DNA of 64,000 bases, taken from NCBI RefSeq assembly GCF_032062135.1, contig NC_092860.1, positions 70,755,188 to 70,819,187 on the forward strand, given 5' to 3'. A program made the translations under genes and the position numbers. The DNA is from Pyxicephalus adspersus. Lineage: Eukaryota > Chordata > Amphibia > Anura > Pyxicephalidae. This document shows positions 1 to 13,044 of the stretch, in pieces. Below the pieces are notes generated by a model. That model was not told the DNA's origin. It did no database searches and saw only the letters and a list, made by a program, of their open reading frames with translations. Position 1 is the stretch's first letter, and each line of letters starts with the position of its first letter.

Positions 1-3000
1 GCATGTTCAGATAAGTTTTTAAAGTTTCTCTCCTACAGTGTATACAAATATTTTAGGTAAAAAACAACATCTGCATACTTTTGCAGCTATATACTTTGAT
101 GGATGATAAAAAAAACATGTACACAATTTAAAGTTAAATTAGAAAAATTAGGAAAACACTAGTTGTAGTCAGTATATTACAAAATGTTTAAAGGACCCCA
201 GATTTGTTATTGCAAGCAAGAAATGATAAATTGGCACTAGAATATGGCGCTGGCTTGTCATATAACTTGTACCTCTCCAAAGATGGTGATTTATGAGCCT
301 GTGATGCTGCTTGCTTGTGTATATTACCAACCTGAAAAGTTTGGGTGTGTAACTGAATGTAGAAAAGTGGTTTTGCATGGACCTCTGGTACTTTTTAAAG
401 CAGACCTAAACTAAAATGTTTATTTTACATAAAAGGGTAGACAACACTTTTATGTAAGGTAAAATATTACCTTTATTTTTTTGTGTGTGTGTGGGGGGGG
501 GGGGGTTATAATACTTTTAAAAAAGCCCTTCCTCTTCTGCCACAGCAATAAAGAAATGAATAAACAATGGGAGCACAAAGCCTCCTGGGATACTCATGTA
601 ATGCATGCCAGTAGGCTTCTGGTTACTCCTTCTGCACAAAGAGCTTTTTCTTCAGTGGGAGGGCAGTGCGTGCATGGGCATTGAGATCAGCATACTCTCT
701 TTCTCCATTGACTTCAGGCTATGTCCCCTGCTACCCTATTTACACTTGGTGAACTTGTCAGGTAAACAGAGGCATTAGGCCCCCTACCATTTTGCAGCCC
801 AAATTGTGTGTCCTTACTAGACATGGAGGTGTCATATAACTGGTAATAAGCACTTAATTAAATAGATATTTGGTTTGTCCTTTTAAAGCAGAGTTTTTCA
901 GTAGTACTTTATATTGTGTTTGACTTGCTACAGAAGTTAGTTTATGAAATTTGTGCTCCTATAGGCACAAAAAAAGGATATTTTATTTTAAAAAAAAGTT
1001 TCATTTTACCCACCTCACAAGGAAAGTCAGGTCAAAGCAAGTCTTCTGAAGTAAGTAGTTTCATTGAAAATTGTAACATATATACATTATAGAGTTATCT
1101 AAAATGGCTTTTAGTAACATTTATTACATTCATTATATTAAAAAAAAAAAAGTAGTTTCAGAATTGATGTTTGAAGTTTGTCAGTGTCTTTGTACACATC
1201 AGCTGACTTCGGTGCTGGTAATGTTTTAGATATACACAAATCCCCTTGCGGGTATAGTACCGTAAATACCTAAATACCTTTTTAGTTTTCTGTACAGATA
1301 AAACATTTTTCTTCATTAAAGTCTATTTTTTTTTTTAAATAGCACCTTTAAGCTTTGTTATTATTTTGTTTTGTCAGAAAACTTGTATATTCAAAGTTGT
1401 TAAACTGCAATAGATATAAATTGACCAGCCTGCTTTCACTAAAATGTGAATCAAATGCTGATCATGTACAGACATACATGTCATTTACCGGTATATGGAA
1501 GACAATTTGTACAATATACATGTATCACTTGCAAACACTCACTTGTATTTTCCTTGTATACAAGCATGTAGTAGAAGTGAATATGAAAATCTCCTTTTGC
1601 TTTCCTCTAACTAGTCACTGGTATTTAAAAAAAATCTAAATGCTGCTTAACATGGGCATGTGTTCTGTAGTTCATAGTATGGAACTGGGCAGTGTAAAAC
1701 ACTCCTTGAGAAATTAGTGCAGCACAGTGCACAGATGTTTTCCACCCGTCTGCAACAAGCAAGTTGATCAGTGAGTGATATCAAAATTCCACATCTGCAG
1801 ACACAGGATTCCAGCTGAGTGTACTTAGTACTGAAGCAATTTATTCAGTGTTACTGTAAACAAATATCATTTCGGAAGAAGTGGTAATGATGGCACCCTT
1901 TATACTTCCTAAATATAGTTTTCTAAACTTTCTCTTAGCATTTGTTTGTAAGTAGATACTACATGTCATAAAAATATTTGTCAGTACTTGGTCAGACAAT
2001 TTTTAGGACAAATAAAGAACAAATGTTGAAAATTAATCTAGCATTAAGGGGACAGGTCCTGGCTTGCTAACAGTAAATATATTGATATGGTTAGTAATAC
2101 TATTGATTATCTGTTTAGTTTATGAGCATTGTTTTATCCTTTCCTGCCCACTGCACCCATAATGAGAGCACAGTTGTGTCTGCAGACCAGGCAAGGTTTT
2201 CTTTAACATATCCATTGTTCCTGACCCAACCTGTAGTAAAGTCAACCAATTTTCCATAGCTTGCAGACAGCAGATTTTTTGGGGGTGCAGCAACAGGCTT
2301 AGTCTATATACCACTTGTAGGTACTATATATTTTACTCTATTTGTTGAATTACTTTTTTTTTATTTTGTTCAAAACTAGAGCAAACATGTAAAATAGTGT
2401 CCATTGCAACCAGTCCTTTTTTATGTACAGAAAGCCTGTTTTTTTTTTTCTTTTCTGTGTATTATATGTATTTTTCAGCAGAAAAGGATTGCACCTAGGT
2501 CTAGAAACTTTACCAGTGTTTCATAAAAAGACGTAACAAGTCCTTAAATGTACCTGTTCTTTAGTTTTATACATTCAAACATGTCCCAGGGTAATTCCCC
2601 ACACTAAAAGATTTATCTTGACGTTACATTACCAGTTTTTTTGTTAATGGAATAAAAACTGTTTACTTCCCAAATACATGTTAACTGACTTTAGCAATCA
2701 GCTAAAGCTTTGTTCATCCGAATATGTGCACAATTATCTGCTTTTGTTCACCTTATTTTCTAAGGGAAGATTTTGCTTTACTAAAAAAACAGACTTTTAA
2801 GTAAATTGGCCCATACATGTCTAGACCATGATAAGTCGTCATCATTTTATTTTAGTGTTAATTCTTAAGTCAGTTATAAAACCAAAAATATATTCTTGCT
2901 CTGCTTATCTGTTACCAGGTCTTTCTGAACTTGCTTTATGATGGGTACAGATATAACATTTTATTTGCTTCTACAGTGTTAGGCTATTTCAGTCCAGAAA

Positions 3001-3357
3001 TCAAATTAAAATGTAATTTTGTAAGAAACTGACTATGCTTTTTAAGGCTAAGTACATCTGGTTTTACGGATCTTGAAAGGATGGTTCTCTAGTATTTCAA
3101 TAAGTGTTATAATGGTGAAACTATTTAAATTGTAGATTAAATATATAAAGTAGGTAAACAAAATGGGACTTTAAAAACATCATATAATCAATGCTAGATT
3201 CAAATCTAAAATGCCAGTAAACTTTATTATTACACTATAAAAGCAACAACTGAACATATAAAAGTAACATATCTCAATAATGGGTCAACACATGAGCACC
3301 ATCCTCAATTATGTTGTTTGATAAATTTTAAATCAAAGATGGATTGCATAGCCTCTT

Positions 3358-3401
<44 letters not shown>

Positions 3402-5460
3402 CATAATTTCTAATATGCATGCAGTTTACTCCCACATGACAATGCTGCTGAGGCTGAACAGTGCTTTCTTTAAAAATATTGTATAATCTTATATGTACCT
3501 GTCTGTAATTGGTAAAATGTAGCATCCACTTAACACTATACATTTTGTTATAAAAAGCATTAATGGTGAAGTTTAATAAGCCTTTATGATCCTAGGTTCT
3601 GGGACTCTCATTTAAAAACTATAGTGACTATAGATAAGTCAGCAAACTGCCATCAATACCCATGTTTATTTTCAAATGCCTGTAAAGTCTGCTAATACCA
3701 GCAGGGTTTTAGGATTGCAAAGTGTTAACTAATAACCACATGGGGACAAAGTGGGAATCCCTCATGTACACATTTGCAAAACATTAGTGGTCTCTTAAGA
3801 CTGCTTTCATGCCTTTTGCCTTTTTATTAAATAAGGCTGTGTATTTTGATAATATTCAAATTGAATACCTCAAAATATATTTTAATAGCCTGTTGCACTT
3901 TAATCTTCGAAAATAATCAACCCAGAGCATACATCACAACTTCAGTCAATATGTGTATTCTCTTACCAAGTTTTTTTTTTAGTCCTTTAGATTAAGAAAA
4001 CAAAGTTAAAACCCTTTCGTTATGAGATTTTTTTATTATTATTGTAATATGGAAACATTATTTACCCTTTTATGTATTGTAGGGAAAACCACAACTTTTT
4101 ACTTGTGTCCTGCAGGTGAAAAGTTGTGTGTTATTTGCATGCCTTTTCCATTAATCGCGAAAAGAGGTGCTTCATGTGTTTTTGAATTGTTGGTTATATG
4201 GAGTATAAAACATTCTGGAAAGCCCACATGTGTCCTCTATGGCACTTTTAGGTCAATGTTAACCTTATCATCAGTTTGCAATAAAACCTCCTCAGGTGAA
4301 CCACTGAGTTTTTTCATCCAATAGGTTTTAAAGTCTAATAAATGTCATCTTTGTATGCCCTTTATATTTTTACACTCATTTAACTAAGCTATCTCTACTA
4401 ACTTGTATTTTTTGTCTTAGCGTTTGTGCTTATTTTTCTAACTATGATATTCTGTATTTCAGAGTTTCAATGTGCAAGGGTTTGTTGCACTAGCTTAAAC
4501 CTGTCTTTTGAAGCAATTGAGAGCAATGTGCCTATATCTTTGTCGGTGATATATAATTAAAATTTAGAAGCAAAGCTGTATTAAATCATATTTTGTAGTT
4601 ATTTGTCCTTTAAAGAGGATTTCTAGATATTTGTTTCCTTTCTGTATAGTAACACCATAAGGTCCCAGCTTCATGAGATGCAAATCCAGTTGTTTTTGCA
4701 TCTATAAAAGCAAAGCAATTCACACACAAACCGACCAGTCCTAAATCAGTCACTGTTCAAAACTTCATATTTGAATATATTTACATATATTTTCAAATCT
4801 ACAGTCTAGAGATTTTAGAGATTTAATCATCCCTTAAAGATATATGTTGCTCTGCATATTGTTTCCATTACAGATATTTTTTTACATTGTTGTATGAAGT
4901 AACCCTATGCACACAAAAATGTTTTAGAAATGTTTATAGTTTTTTACATAAATGATGTATGTAAACCCTACCCCGATTTTCTGCGAATAAGCCTTTTTTG
5001 TAAGCATTCTAAAAATAAGAAAAAATACTGTGAAAATGTACCTGTACATGTGCACTTAAAAGTTTAGGTACCCCTTGCAATATAGTATTTTTGTTGATAG
5101 AGTTGGTTTTACTCATTTAAATCAACTAGGGTTAATAAAAGTGTATTGCATGGTGTCATTTTTCCTTTCAGCCACTAGACACAGTTCTGCAAAATAAGCT
5201 TGTTTATTTTTGTATGGTTTACTTTTACGTGTGTTTGATTGGACCTTTTTATTTCCCCAAACAATAGGGATTAGCATTTGTATCACTTAATCCTTTTATT
5301 ACACAGTAACAATGTGATTTTACAATAGTTTTTCCTTTTGTATGTTTGCTTTTAGCTGTTTAAGTAAATGTTTACTAATGTAAACCCCTCATTTGTTTGC
5401 AAGACTGGTACTCAAAAAAAAATTTTATATTCTACTTGAAAATAAAAATAATAAAATCAG
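1..5460 (+). other. Repeat-poor tract, possible long 3' UTR of an unseen upstream gene
   Basis: No convincing coding exon, splice-site pair or recognisable transposon is visible here, unlike the repeat-crowded DNA that follows. The + strand has many T runs and ends near 5440-5460 with closely spaced AATAAA/AATAAT-type signals, as expected at the end of a long vertebrate 3' UTR. The longest open frames (for example 4022-4324) have no family signature and read as chance. A (TA)n microsatellite sits at 3362-3397. The 3' UTR reading is inference. It could equally be ordinary intergenic DNA, and the parent gene cannot be named. Confidence 0.35.
3362..3397. repeat. (TA)n microsatellite
   Basis: About 18 uninterrupted TA dinucleotides inside the otherwise repeat-poor first 5.4 kb. 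Confidence 0.95.
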
Positions 5461-6186
5461 TTATGTTGGCTGTGTTTATTCATTAAAATAATCACCTTGG
5501 GCTAGCTGTCAGCAGGCTTTAGCAGCCACTAGCAGATTGTTTAAAGTGGTAGTATTCATGTTATCATCCCAAAACTGGACCAGACGCTTACTTTTATCTT
5601 TTTCCTTTTTTTCATTTATTTTTTTAAACACTTATGCTAAAATAAACATTGTGGCCTAAAGAACACATATAACCTCAAAAACATATTTTCTGAAAGCAGA
5701 CAACCTATCGAATAAGATTGTCATACGATTTTGGTGCAACTGTTTTCTCACAACTCACATTTTTAGTAAAAAAAAAAAAAAAATTACTTCAATTTAGTGG
5801 AGACAAACACATGAACCTATGTTCTTTAAACTAAAAAAATTAGATTGTTTCAAGTAAAGAGATACCAATTATGTTGCGCCTCAAAACAGTGCACCAGCAA
5901 AAAGGCTTCAAATTAAGATTTTTAAAATTTTACGAAAGGGAAGCTTTGAAAACCTCTTTAGGAAAAGCTGGGGTTCTACATGCATTTTTGCCTCTTTTTT
6001 TCCTTTGTGTGCGAACGATCAGCACGTCTATTCTGTTTCTCTGAGGGTTCCAGCTATACAACTTCCTTGTAAGTCTTTCCAGGACATTCCTAAGCTGAAG
6101 AATTCCTCTGCCCTTTCCTCAAGCAAGGTGAAAGGGCTGGGTTCTCATAAATTAGAACAGTGCCTCACCATCCCTTGATTGATGAC
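5461..6186. other. Intergenic, nothing recognised
   Basis: AT-rich sequence with short A and T runs. I see no coding exon, RNA gene or classifiable repeat before the miniature transposon that follows. Confidence 0.5.
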
Positions 6187-6483
6187 TTAATCTCCCTAGC
6201 GGTATTCCCGCGTGTGGCTCAGGGTTAAATTTCCTTACAAAAAGCAGTAGCCCGAAGCCGCACTCGGGGTGGAATCGAAGTCTTACCTTACTGTCTGGCA
6301 TTGGCATCCCCTGGACAACGTTCACATTCCTGGAATGCGAGGCCATGTGATGCAGATGCTGGGCAGGTATGTGACGTGTGGGGAGCGGGAAGGCGGGAAA
6401 TTTAAAATAAGTATTTTTAAATGTCAAATGTACTGCTTTGACATTTAAAAATACTCAAATATTCATACCGCCAGGGAGAATAA
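6187..6483. mobile_element. piggyBac-like MITE, copy 1
   Basis: A 289-bp body sits between TTAA (6187-6190) and ATAA (6480-6483), a TTAA-type target duplication with one change. The ends are inverted repeats: the left starts TCTCCCTAGCGGTAT and the right, read in reverse, TCTCCCTGGCGGTAT (14 of 15 match). Near the right end there is an internal inverted repeat around TGACATTTAAAAATAC. TTAA duplication is characteristic of piggyBac and also of Kolobok elements. No transposase is present, so it is non-autonomous. Related copies lie at 14248 and 20177. Confidence 0.75.
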
Positions 6484-9007
6484 TCATCTGCACAGATCAT
6501 TTCTTTATATTGTTTTAGTGTGCCGTTCCTCCTGACGGAGAACATCTTCACTTGTATTTCTAGCCTTAATGAGAATACAACTGTTGCAGTGGAGAATGTT
6601 CCTTTCTTTAACTATCCTAATGATATGTTTGCTTTGGTTCTGATAACCCATATTTTCACAGAATGGTCCCTGAGCCTAAATGTTCTAGAGGCCATGGACA
6701 AGGACTTGGACCTTGTCAAATAACCCTGACATTTAAATTCTTGTGTGACATGAACCTAAAACCAGCCTGCTATATGTCAAGATGAGCAGGACTTTATGGC
6801 TTAATTGCCCTCTTGAACCCCTAGGTTTTGGGCAGGAAATCAACTCAAATACACAAAAGAAGAGCATGTGTTACCCTGCTGCCAATCAGTAATTTTATTA
6901 CCTTAAGATTCCCAGCCCTCTAAGTCAAGCAACTTTAAAAATTGAGACACACACAATCTACTAAAAAACCTTCCAAAGCTAGGAAGTTTGACCCAAACTG
7001 TAAAAAAAATGTGGGAAACAGCTGTCAGTCATTTGAACAAACTGAATACATAAGTGTGGTACATTTTTACCACTTTTACAAACTGTGTTGAACACCTTTC
7101 CCATAGCATAGTTCCCATGCCTTGACATTTGCCCAATCATTTCTAACATGGCAGCTGGTGTTTCCAGCACTTCAGAACAGACTGGTACCTTTCTCCCCTT
7201 GGAAAATAGAATAGGACAGATGCAAACTTCTGGACCCCCTGACTGTGCAGGACCTTTGGTTGCCAGAGTGAAGGCAGTCTGAAGTTACCATTCTGTAATC
7301 TGTTAGAGATTTGCCTTTCCTTCCTTGGCTGGATGATGCAGCTGCAAGGCCATGGTAGTGGCATTAGGAAGAAATAAATTTAGTGGTAGACAAAACTACT
7401 GTTTTAAAACACTGTCACTGCCTGTCCGAACACACAACACACGTTGTTTCACATTAGCAAGAAACACAAAAACTGGATAAAACATTAAAATATAGTATTG
7501 AACAAAGAATTGCCCAAATAACGAACTGTAAATATGTAAGAAGTAATATCTTACTGATCTAAAGCAAATTAACACAACCACGAAGATACAGGCATGAGAA
7601 AGAAGTATTTTCCTGACTGCTCCATGTCGGCATATGGTGGGGTTAATCCCTTTCTACTCTCACTCTCAACCTAAATAGATACATTCTTACACCTGATTTA
7701 CACAGTAATAGATACATTCTTACACAGTCTTACACCTGTTTTTTTCCTTTTGTATACACTCAGCATGGGTTTAGCAACCTACCTGGCTGGATAAAAATAT
7801 ATATTTTACCGGTATATATAAATAAAATGTTTGGCTGTCCACTGTTCAGGTGAAGTCCCTTTTGTGTGATTGCTAAAGGTCCCCATTGCTTGTCCCTCGG
7901 AGCATGGTATAGTGCTTGATACATTTAAGTTACGAATCTTCATACACACTCTGTGGCTCAGAGGTATGGTAATCTCTCCATATGTTTGGACCATATTGTG
8001 AATTCTTGAATCTGCCTAATGAGTATGCTGGTGAGACATCTCAATGAAAGCTTTATATGTTTTATGCATGCCATAGGATTCTTGTACAGTATGTGGAGCC
8101 ACAGACAATATGTGAATCAATACTTTTTCTTTAAACTGCAGATTTGTTACAAGAGCACTGTGTGCAGACATACAACAGCATGTGTTCAAGTGTTTCTTTT
8201 ATTGCAGACAGGAGTGCACTAAATCTGTCAAGTTCTGCATTTGCTTCAAATCTCACACATGGAGGATCTGAATGATATAAGTAGATGTGTTTAGGCTTCG
8301 TGCTAAGAAGCCATTGTTAAACAAAATGTGTGTGTGTGCAATGCAGACAACTGAATGTCAATTGTGAGGAATGTGTACATGCAAGAGGTAAAGGAATAAA
8401 AACCCTTAAAAGTCACTTTTAAATAATTGTACAGTTACTGCATGAAATCTGCATTAATAATTCCTACCATCACAATACATAGAACTGTTTGTTTTTTACA
8501 CTACAATGGTGTCGCTTACTTGGTAACCCAGTAATAAAAGTTCTAGTACAAACACTTTCTGTTGTAAAGTAACAGCATCATGTTCCTGTCTCACAAATGC
8601 ATTTCTTTATTTCATCCTACCACACAGGCTTCCAGCACCGTCTATAAGTGGCTGGTTTATACACATTACATTAGTGCATGGATATATACAAAAAGTGAGA
8701 AAATGTGCCGTGCGGAGCCATTCTCTAACAAAGATCAGCCTAGTAAGACTTTTTGTTATGAAGATTTTTTTCCCAGCTCAGGAAGCTATATTTTCTGACC
8801 ACCTCAGCCCAGAATGGATTTGGTCTGTCTCTGCCAGCCATAGGTCTCCCTTCACCATGTCATGTCTTTATGTGATGATTCACAGAGTAAAGAACTTGAT
8901 TTTAAACAGTTTATCTTAACAGCTGGCACGGCTTGTAAACCTGCCATTGCATTGATATAGGTCTCTGGGGCCCTCTAGGTCTTTGAGGCCCTGTATGTTT
9001 GGGCAGA
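6484..9007. other. Intergenic, nothing recognised
   Basis: No exon, RNA gene or firmly classifiable transposon was seen. Small open frames at 7143-7364, 7806-7994 and 8580-8919 lack family motifs. Short repeats of the phrase around TAGATACATTCTTACAC occur at 7675-7735. Confidence 0.5.
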
Positions 9008-11345
9008 GTTAATACATAGTTACAGTAAGTCAGGTTGAAAAAAGACAAAAGTCCATTCCAAATTCAACCACTAGGGAAAAAAACATATCCCAGATATTAA
9101 AGCCCATGGACGTTGTTTATTCAGAGGAAGGCAAAAATAAAACCCTGGTACAATTTGTTCCCACAGTAAAAAAAAAATTCCTTCCTGATTCCATGAGGCA
9201 ATTGGATGTTCCCTGGATCAACAGTTTGTTATCTTTACTTTAAAGCCTTAATACCCAGTTATATTCTTTGCTTCTAGAAAAACATCCAGCTTTTTCCTAA
9301 AGCAATCTATAGTAGTTGCTGAAACTACTTCCTTTGGCAGCTGATTCCACATTTTCACAGATCTTACAGTGAAGAATTCCTTCCTTATCCGAAGCTTCTT
9401 TGTAACGATCTCAAAGTGAATAATGGGGAAGATAGTTTTTTATATGGACCATTTATATATTTATACAGGGTGATTATATCTCCCCTTAAACATCTCTTCT
9501 CAAGGGAGAATAGATTCAGTTCAGCTAATCTCTCCTCATAGCTGAGCTCCTCCATTCCTTTTATTACCGTGTTTCCCCGAAAATAAGACACTGTCTTATA
9601 TTTTTTTGGGCTTCCAAAAACACACTAGGTCTTATTTTCAGGGTAGGTCTTATATACTTTTTTAATGAAAAAAAACACCATATTCCCAAATTCCCCTTAC
9701 AAATTCCCCTTCTGATCACTCTGTGCTTTTTTTCCACTGTTCGGCAGTTAGGACATGGAACAGCAGGTGGCGCTGTGCCGGTTTCTTTCGCTCTGCTTTA
9801 CAAACAGGAAAAGACACGATGCTGGCAGAGGAGAGAAGAGAGACAAGCTGCAGCCAGAAACACACGCAGGATCGTGTATCAGGTGAGTATATTATTTTAA
9901 TTTTTTTTTTTAACACATTTTTAAGGGCTCACTAGAACAAGCCTGGTTACATGCACTTCAGCTTCTGACAGGCGAAGTGCATGTAATATCACTCCGCCTG
10001 TGACAGGAGCCGGAACTACAAGGAAAGCATCGGCTTGTGCGGCTGTGTGTTAGCCCGCTGTGTGTACGCCTGCTGTCTCCCGCTCGGTGAGTACTGTTTT
10101 AATTTATGTTTGCTTTTATTTATTTTTTTTCTTTTTCTACTAGGTCTTATTTTCGGGGTAGGTCTTATATTAGGGCAGGTTGGGGGAAAAGTGCTAGGTC
10201 TTATTTTCGGGGTAGGTCTTACTTTCGGGGAAACACGGTAGTTTTATAATTCTCTGCACTCTCTCCAATTCCACAATGTCCTTTTTGTGAACTGGTGCCC
10301 AAAACTGGACTGCATTGGCATTGCATGCTGTTATTAAGTCTATGAGCTACCAGAATTCCCAGATCCTTTTCCATTTCTGATTCCCCCTAGACAGTATGAA
10401 GCATGCATGTTGTTAGCTCCCAAGTGCATAATTTTACATTTATCTATATTAAATGTCATTTTCCACTTGGCTGCCCAATCACACAGTACAACCAGGTCTG
10501 CTTGTAGATTATAGACATCCTGTATGGACCTACTTCCATTACATAGTTTGGTGTCATCTGCAAACACAGAAATGGTACTTTTATTCCCAAACTCTATATC
10601 ATTTATAAAGATGTTAAACAGGAAATGTCCCAACACTGAACCCTGGGGTACACCACTAATAACCTTAGACCATTCAGAGTATCTCTGGCCAGTTCTCTAT
10701 CCATTTACAGATTGACTTTTCTAAACATATTGACCCTAATTTGCATGTTAAACGCCTGTTAAATGCTTTAGCAAAGTCTCTAAGTACACTATATCAACTG
10801 CTACTCCACTGTCTACCTGTTTACTTACTTCCTCATAAAAAGAGAGTAAATTTGTTGGACAATTTCGTTCCTACTTGAATCCATGCTGACTGATCATTTA
10901 TTATATTATTTTCTAGTGGAAACTCCTCTGTGTGGTTCTTTATCAAACTCTCCAGGACCTTTCCAACTATGGACTTTAATTTACCAGTCTGTAGTTACCT
11001 GGTAATGACTTTTCTCCTTTTTTGAACATAGGGACCACATTGGCCTTACGCCACTATATTGGTACCATGCCAGTAATTAGAGTCTCTAAAAATTAGAAAC
11101 AATGGCTTTAAAATAACTGACCAGAGCTCTTTGAGGACACATGGATGTAATCCATCAGGTCCTGGTGCTTTGTCAAACTTAATTTTGCCCAGCTGTTTCT
11201 CAATTGTATCAACTGTGAGCCATTGTGACTCATTTAGGGCAGTGACATTGCTATCAATGCTGAAGGTGATCCTTCATTTTTATATTTTTCGAATGCCCTT
11301 TTTTTATTCTTTATGACCTTTTTAACATTAGTTGTGAACAACATA
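9008..11345 (-). mobile_element. Degenerate CR1/Rex-like LINE, reverse transcriptase remnant
   Basis: Read on the minus strand, 11340 to 10340 resembles the reverse transcriptase of a Jockey/CR1-superfamily LINE. A GPDG-type start and a VLKELW-like stretch come first, then SIVGKVLES, VYLDFAKAF, GVPQGSVLG and the catalytic block FADDTKL, then WKMTFNIDKCKIMHLG. A separate C-terminal piece (9385-9566) reads RLAELNLFSLEKRCLRGD, also typical of CR1. Several stops and frameshifts interrupt it, sequence between the palm and the C-terminus is missing, and a TA-flanked MITE is inserted at 9567-10238. It is a dead copy. CR1, L2 and Rex cannot be separated by eye. Confidence 0.85.
9567..10238. mobile_element. 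TA-flanked MITE with CCGTGTTTCCCCGAAAATAAGAC termini (end motif split: CCGTGTTTCCCC + GAAAATAAGAC), copy 1
   Basis: The inverted termini match over more than 20 bp: CCGTGTTTCCCC then GAAAATAAG at the left, with the reverse complement at the right ending in GGGGAAACACGG. Both ends are bordered by TA (9565-9566 and 10239-10240), the duplication made by Tc1/mariner-type transposases. Several internal direct copies of a GGTCTTATTTTCGGGG-like phrase lie near each end. No transposase is present. It interrupts the CR1-like LINE, so it inserted later. Confidence 0.85.
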
Positions 11346-12073
11346 GGGGTTTAATTTTAGCCTCTTAAACATATTACCCAATGGAATATATTTTTCAGTT
11401 TGTTGATTCAGCAACTAATAAAGAAATACAAATAAAAACCTGAGAATGTTGGCTGGTTGCTTAGTGGAAATATTAACTGAGATATGTGGCCACAATTATG
11501 CTTTGGCAATTACCAGCAAAGAGCCCTTAGACTAAAGCCATGGGTGGTAATCCCCATCTCCAAGCAAGGTTGGTGCAGAGTTTTCTATGAGAGACAGAAC
11601 CTCTGCAAACATGAACAGGATTATGCTGCTGCCAGAACTACCAGCCCAAGTAAGGATTAGTTTCCCAGGACAGACTCCTCATGATACAAGAAAGGACCAA
11701 TTTAACAGGCCTGATCTTGATAAGGAAAAGGATGCATGTGAAGACCTTATTGTCACAGGGGGTAATTATCCCCGTACCCTAGGAACAATGTTTCAGTGAT
11801 GGTTCTTTCCGTTTATTTAAAGAAAACTGATGTTATCAGTCATATTTATGAAACAGCTTAATGAGTCAAGAGCAGATCCTAGGAGATTCTTGGGTCAAAT
11901 AGCTCAAGGAGATTGACCCAGCCCAGTAAGGGTGACTGTCCCAATTATCATAAAACTAGAGTGGCCTCCCAGTGTCTTCCAATATTTTTATCCTATTATC
12001 GTTTCTTTGAGAATGAGCATTACCATGGCAGCTGAATATATTAAAATTTAAGACTTTAAGTGTTTAAAAAAAA
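11346..12073. other. Intergenic, nothing recognised
   Basis: A 70-codon open frame at 11587-11799 has somewhat protein-like composition. It lacks any motif I recognise and has no paired splice sites, so I do not call it a gene. Confidence 0.4.
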
Positions 12074-12583
12074 AGTGTTTGCCTTTTTATGGTTGCTACT
12101 ACCTTTGCAACTCATTCATTTTGACATTATTCACCTTCCGGTTGCCATACTGCAAAGTCGAACCACATTGGTCATTATTTCTGTGAGATGCCACCACTTT
12201 TACGACTGTCCTGCAGAGATATTTGGTTTAATGAAGTAGCAGAATATATTTCAGGTGTCTTAATAGCTCTTGGCTCCTGCTTGTTGATATTTGGGTCATA
12301 TCTCTGTATTGCTTTGTCTATTTTAAAGACCCAATCAACCAAAGAAAGACAGAAGGCTTTTTCAACATGAGCTTCCCACATATCAGTGGTCTCTCTTTAT
12401 TATGGCACCATCATGTTTATGCACTTAAGACCAAGATCCAGTTACTCTGCAGAACAAGACAGAATAGTGTCCATACTATATACAATAATGATTCCAATGC
12501 TGAATCCTATTATCTACAGCATACGAAACAAGGATATCAAAGGCAGCATTAAAAAGACGTTCTTGAATAAAATAATAAAGTAA
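12074..12583 (+). pseudogene. Olfactory receptor pseudogene fragment (C-terminal half, TM4-TM7)
   Basis: The translation has the hallmarks of a vertebrate odorant receptor of the rhodopsin-like GPCR superfamily. In order they are: an FRLPYC segment of extracellular loop 2; an HYFCE block; TM5 ending in the conserved SYLCIALSIL; the loop KERQKAFST before the conserved Cys/SH; TM6 with [10 protein letters not shown]; and the TM7 signature [12 protein letters not shown], followed by a short basic tail and TAA at 12581. It is broken. A TGA at 12368-12370 replaces the cysteine codon expected after KAFST. An extra A in the AAA at about 12154-12156 and another one-base shift near 12120 change frame. 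The start codon and TM1-TM3 are missing. No other receptor gene is in the window, so this is an isolated, inactive relic. Confidence 0.9.
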
Positions 12584-12962
12584 TAATAAAAAAAACCCAG
12601 AGTTCTGAGTTCACTTTATTTGACTGCATTGATTGTTCAACATGCATATAAAAATGGTTTAAATTAGTTGGGGTTTTTTCTCCCATGATAACAATAAATA
12701 ATAATAACTATGATAGTCAGCAACAACAACTGGTCTTTACATCAGAAATCCCTCTACTGTGGCCCAGTGGTCCTTCATCCAAACAAAAAAAAAAAAAGCA
12801 GCACCTGGTGACCTGGATCTTGAAAGGCAAAGGTGGATGCACATAGGCTGTTATAAATAGGTGGTAAAACCCCATGTGAAAGCAAGAAAAACTAATGATA
12901 ATACCACTCATAATAAAGTTTTGCAAGAATTTTGAGCCTTTGTTTTTTTCTTTGCTAGTAGT

Positions 12963-13044
12963 GGTTTAATGGTGTAATGGCTAGCACTCTGGTGTAATCA
13001 CTGGACTCTAAATCCAGCAATCCAAGTTCAGAACTCTGTGGACC
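12963..13044 (+). pseudogene. tRNA-Gln-like pseudogene with 12-nt insertion, anticodon position CTA
   Basis: The order of elements matches a eukaryotic tRNA-Gln: an A-box-like GGTGTAATGGCTAGCACTC, an anticodon arm CTGGA-CTCTAAA-TCCAG, and a B-box-like AAGTTCAGAACTC. A 12-nt insertion (TGTAATCACTGG) lies between the D arm and the anticodon arm, apparently a partial duplication of the upstream GGTGTAAT...CTGG. The acceptor ends (GGTTTAA and TGTGGACC) pair poorly. The anticodon position reads CTA rather than CTG or TTG. The insertion and broken acceptor indicate a pseudogene, or the head of a tRNA-derived SINE. Confidence 0.65.

Noticed and set aside
4022..4324. 100-codon + frame, possible small gene
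   Set aside because: No motif, no splice context, and amino-acid composition as expected from T-rich DNA.
11587..11799. 70-codon + frame with protein-like composition
   Set aside because: No recognisable family, no paired splice sites and no neighbouring exons. Too little support.
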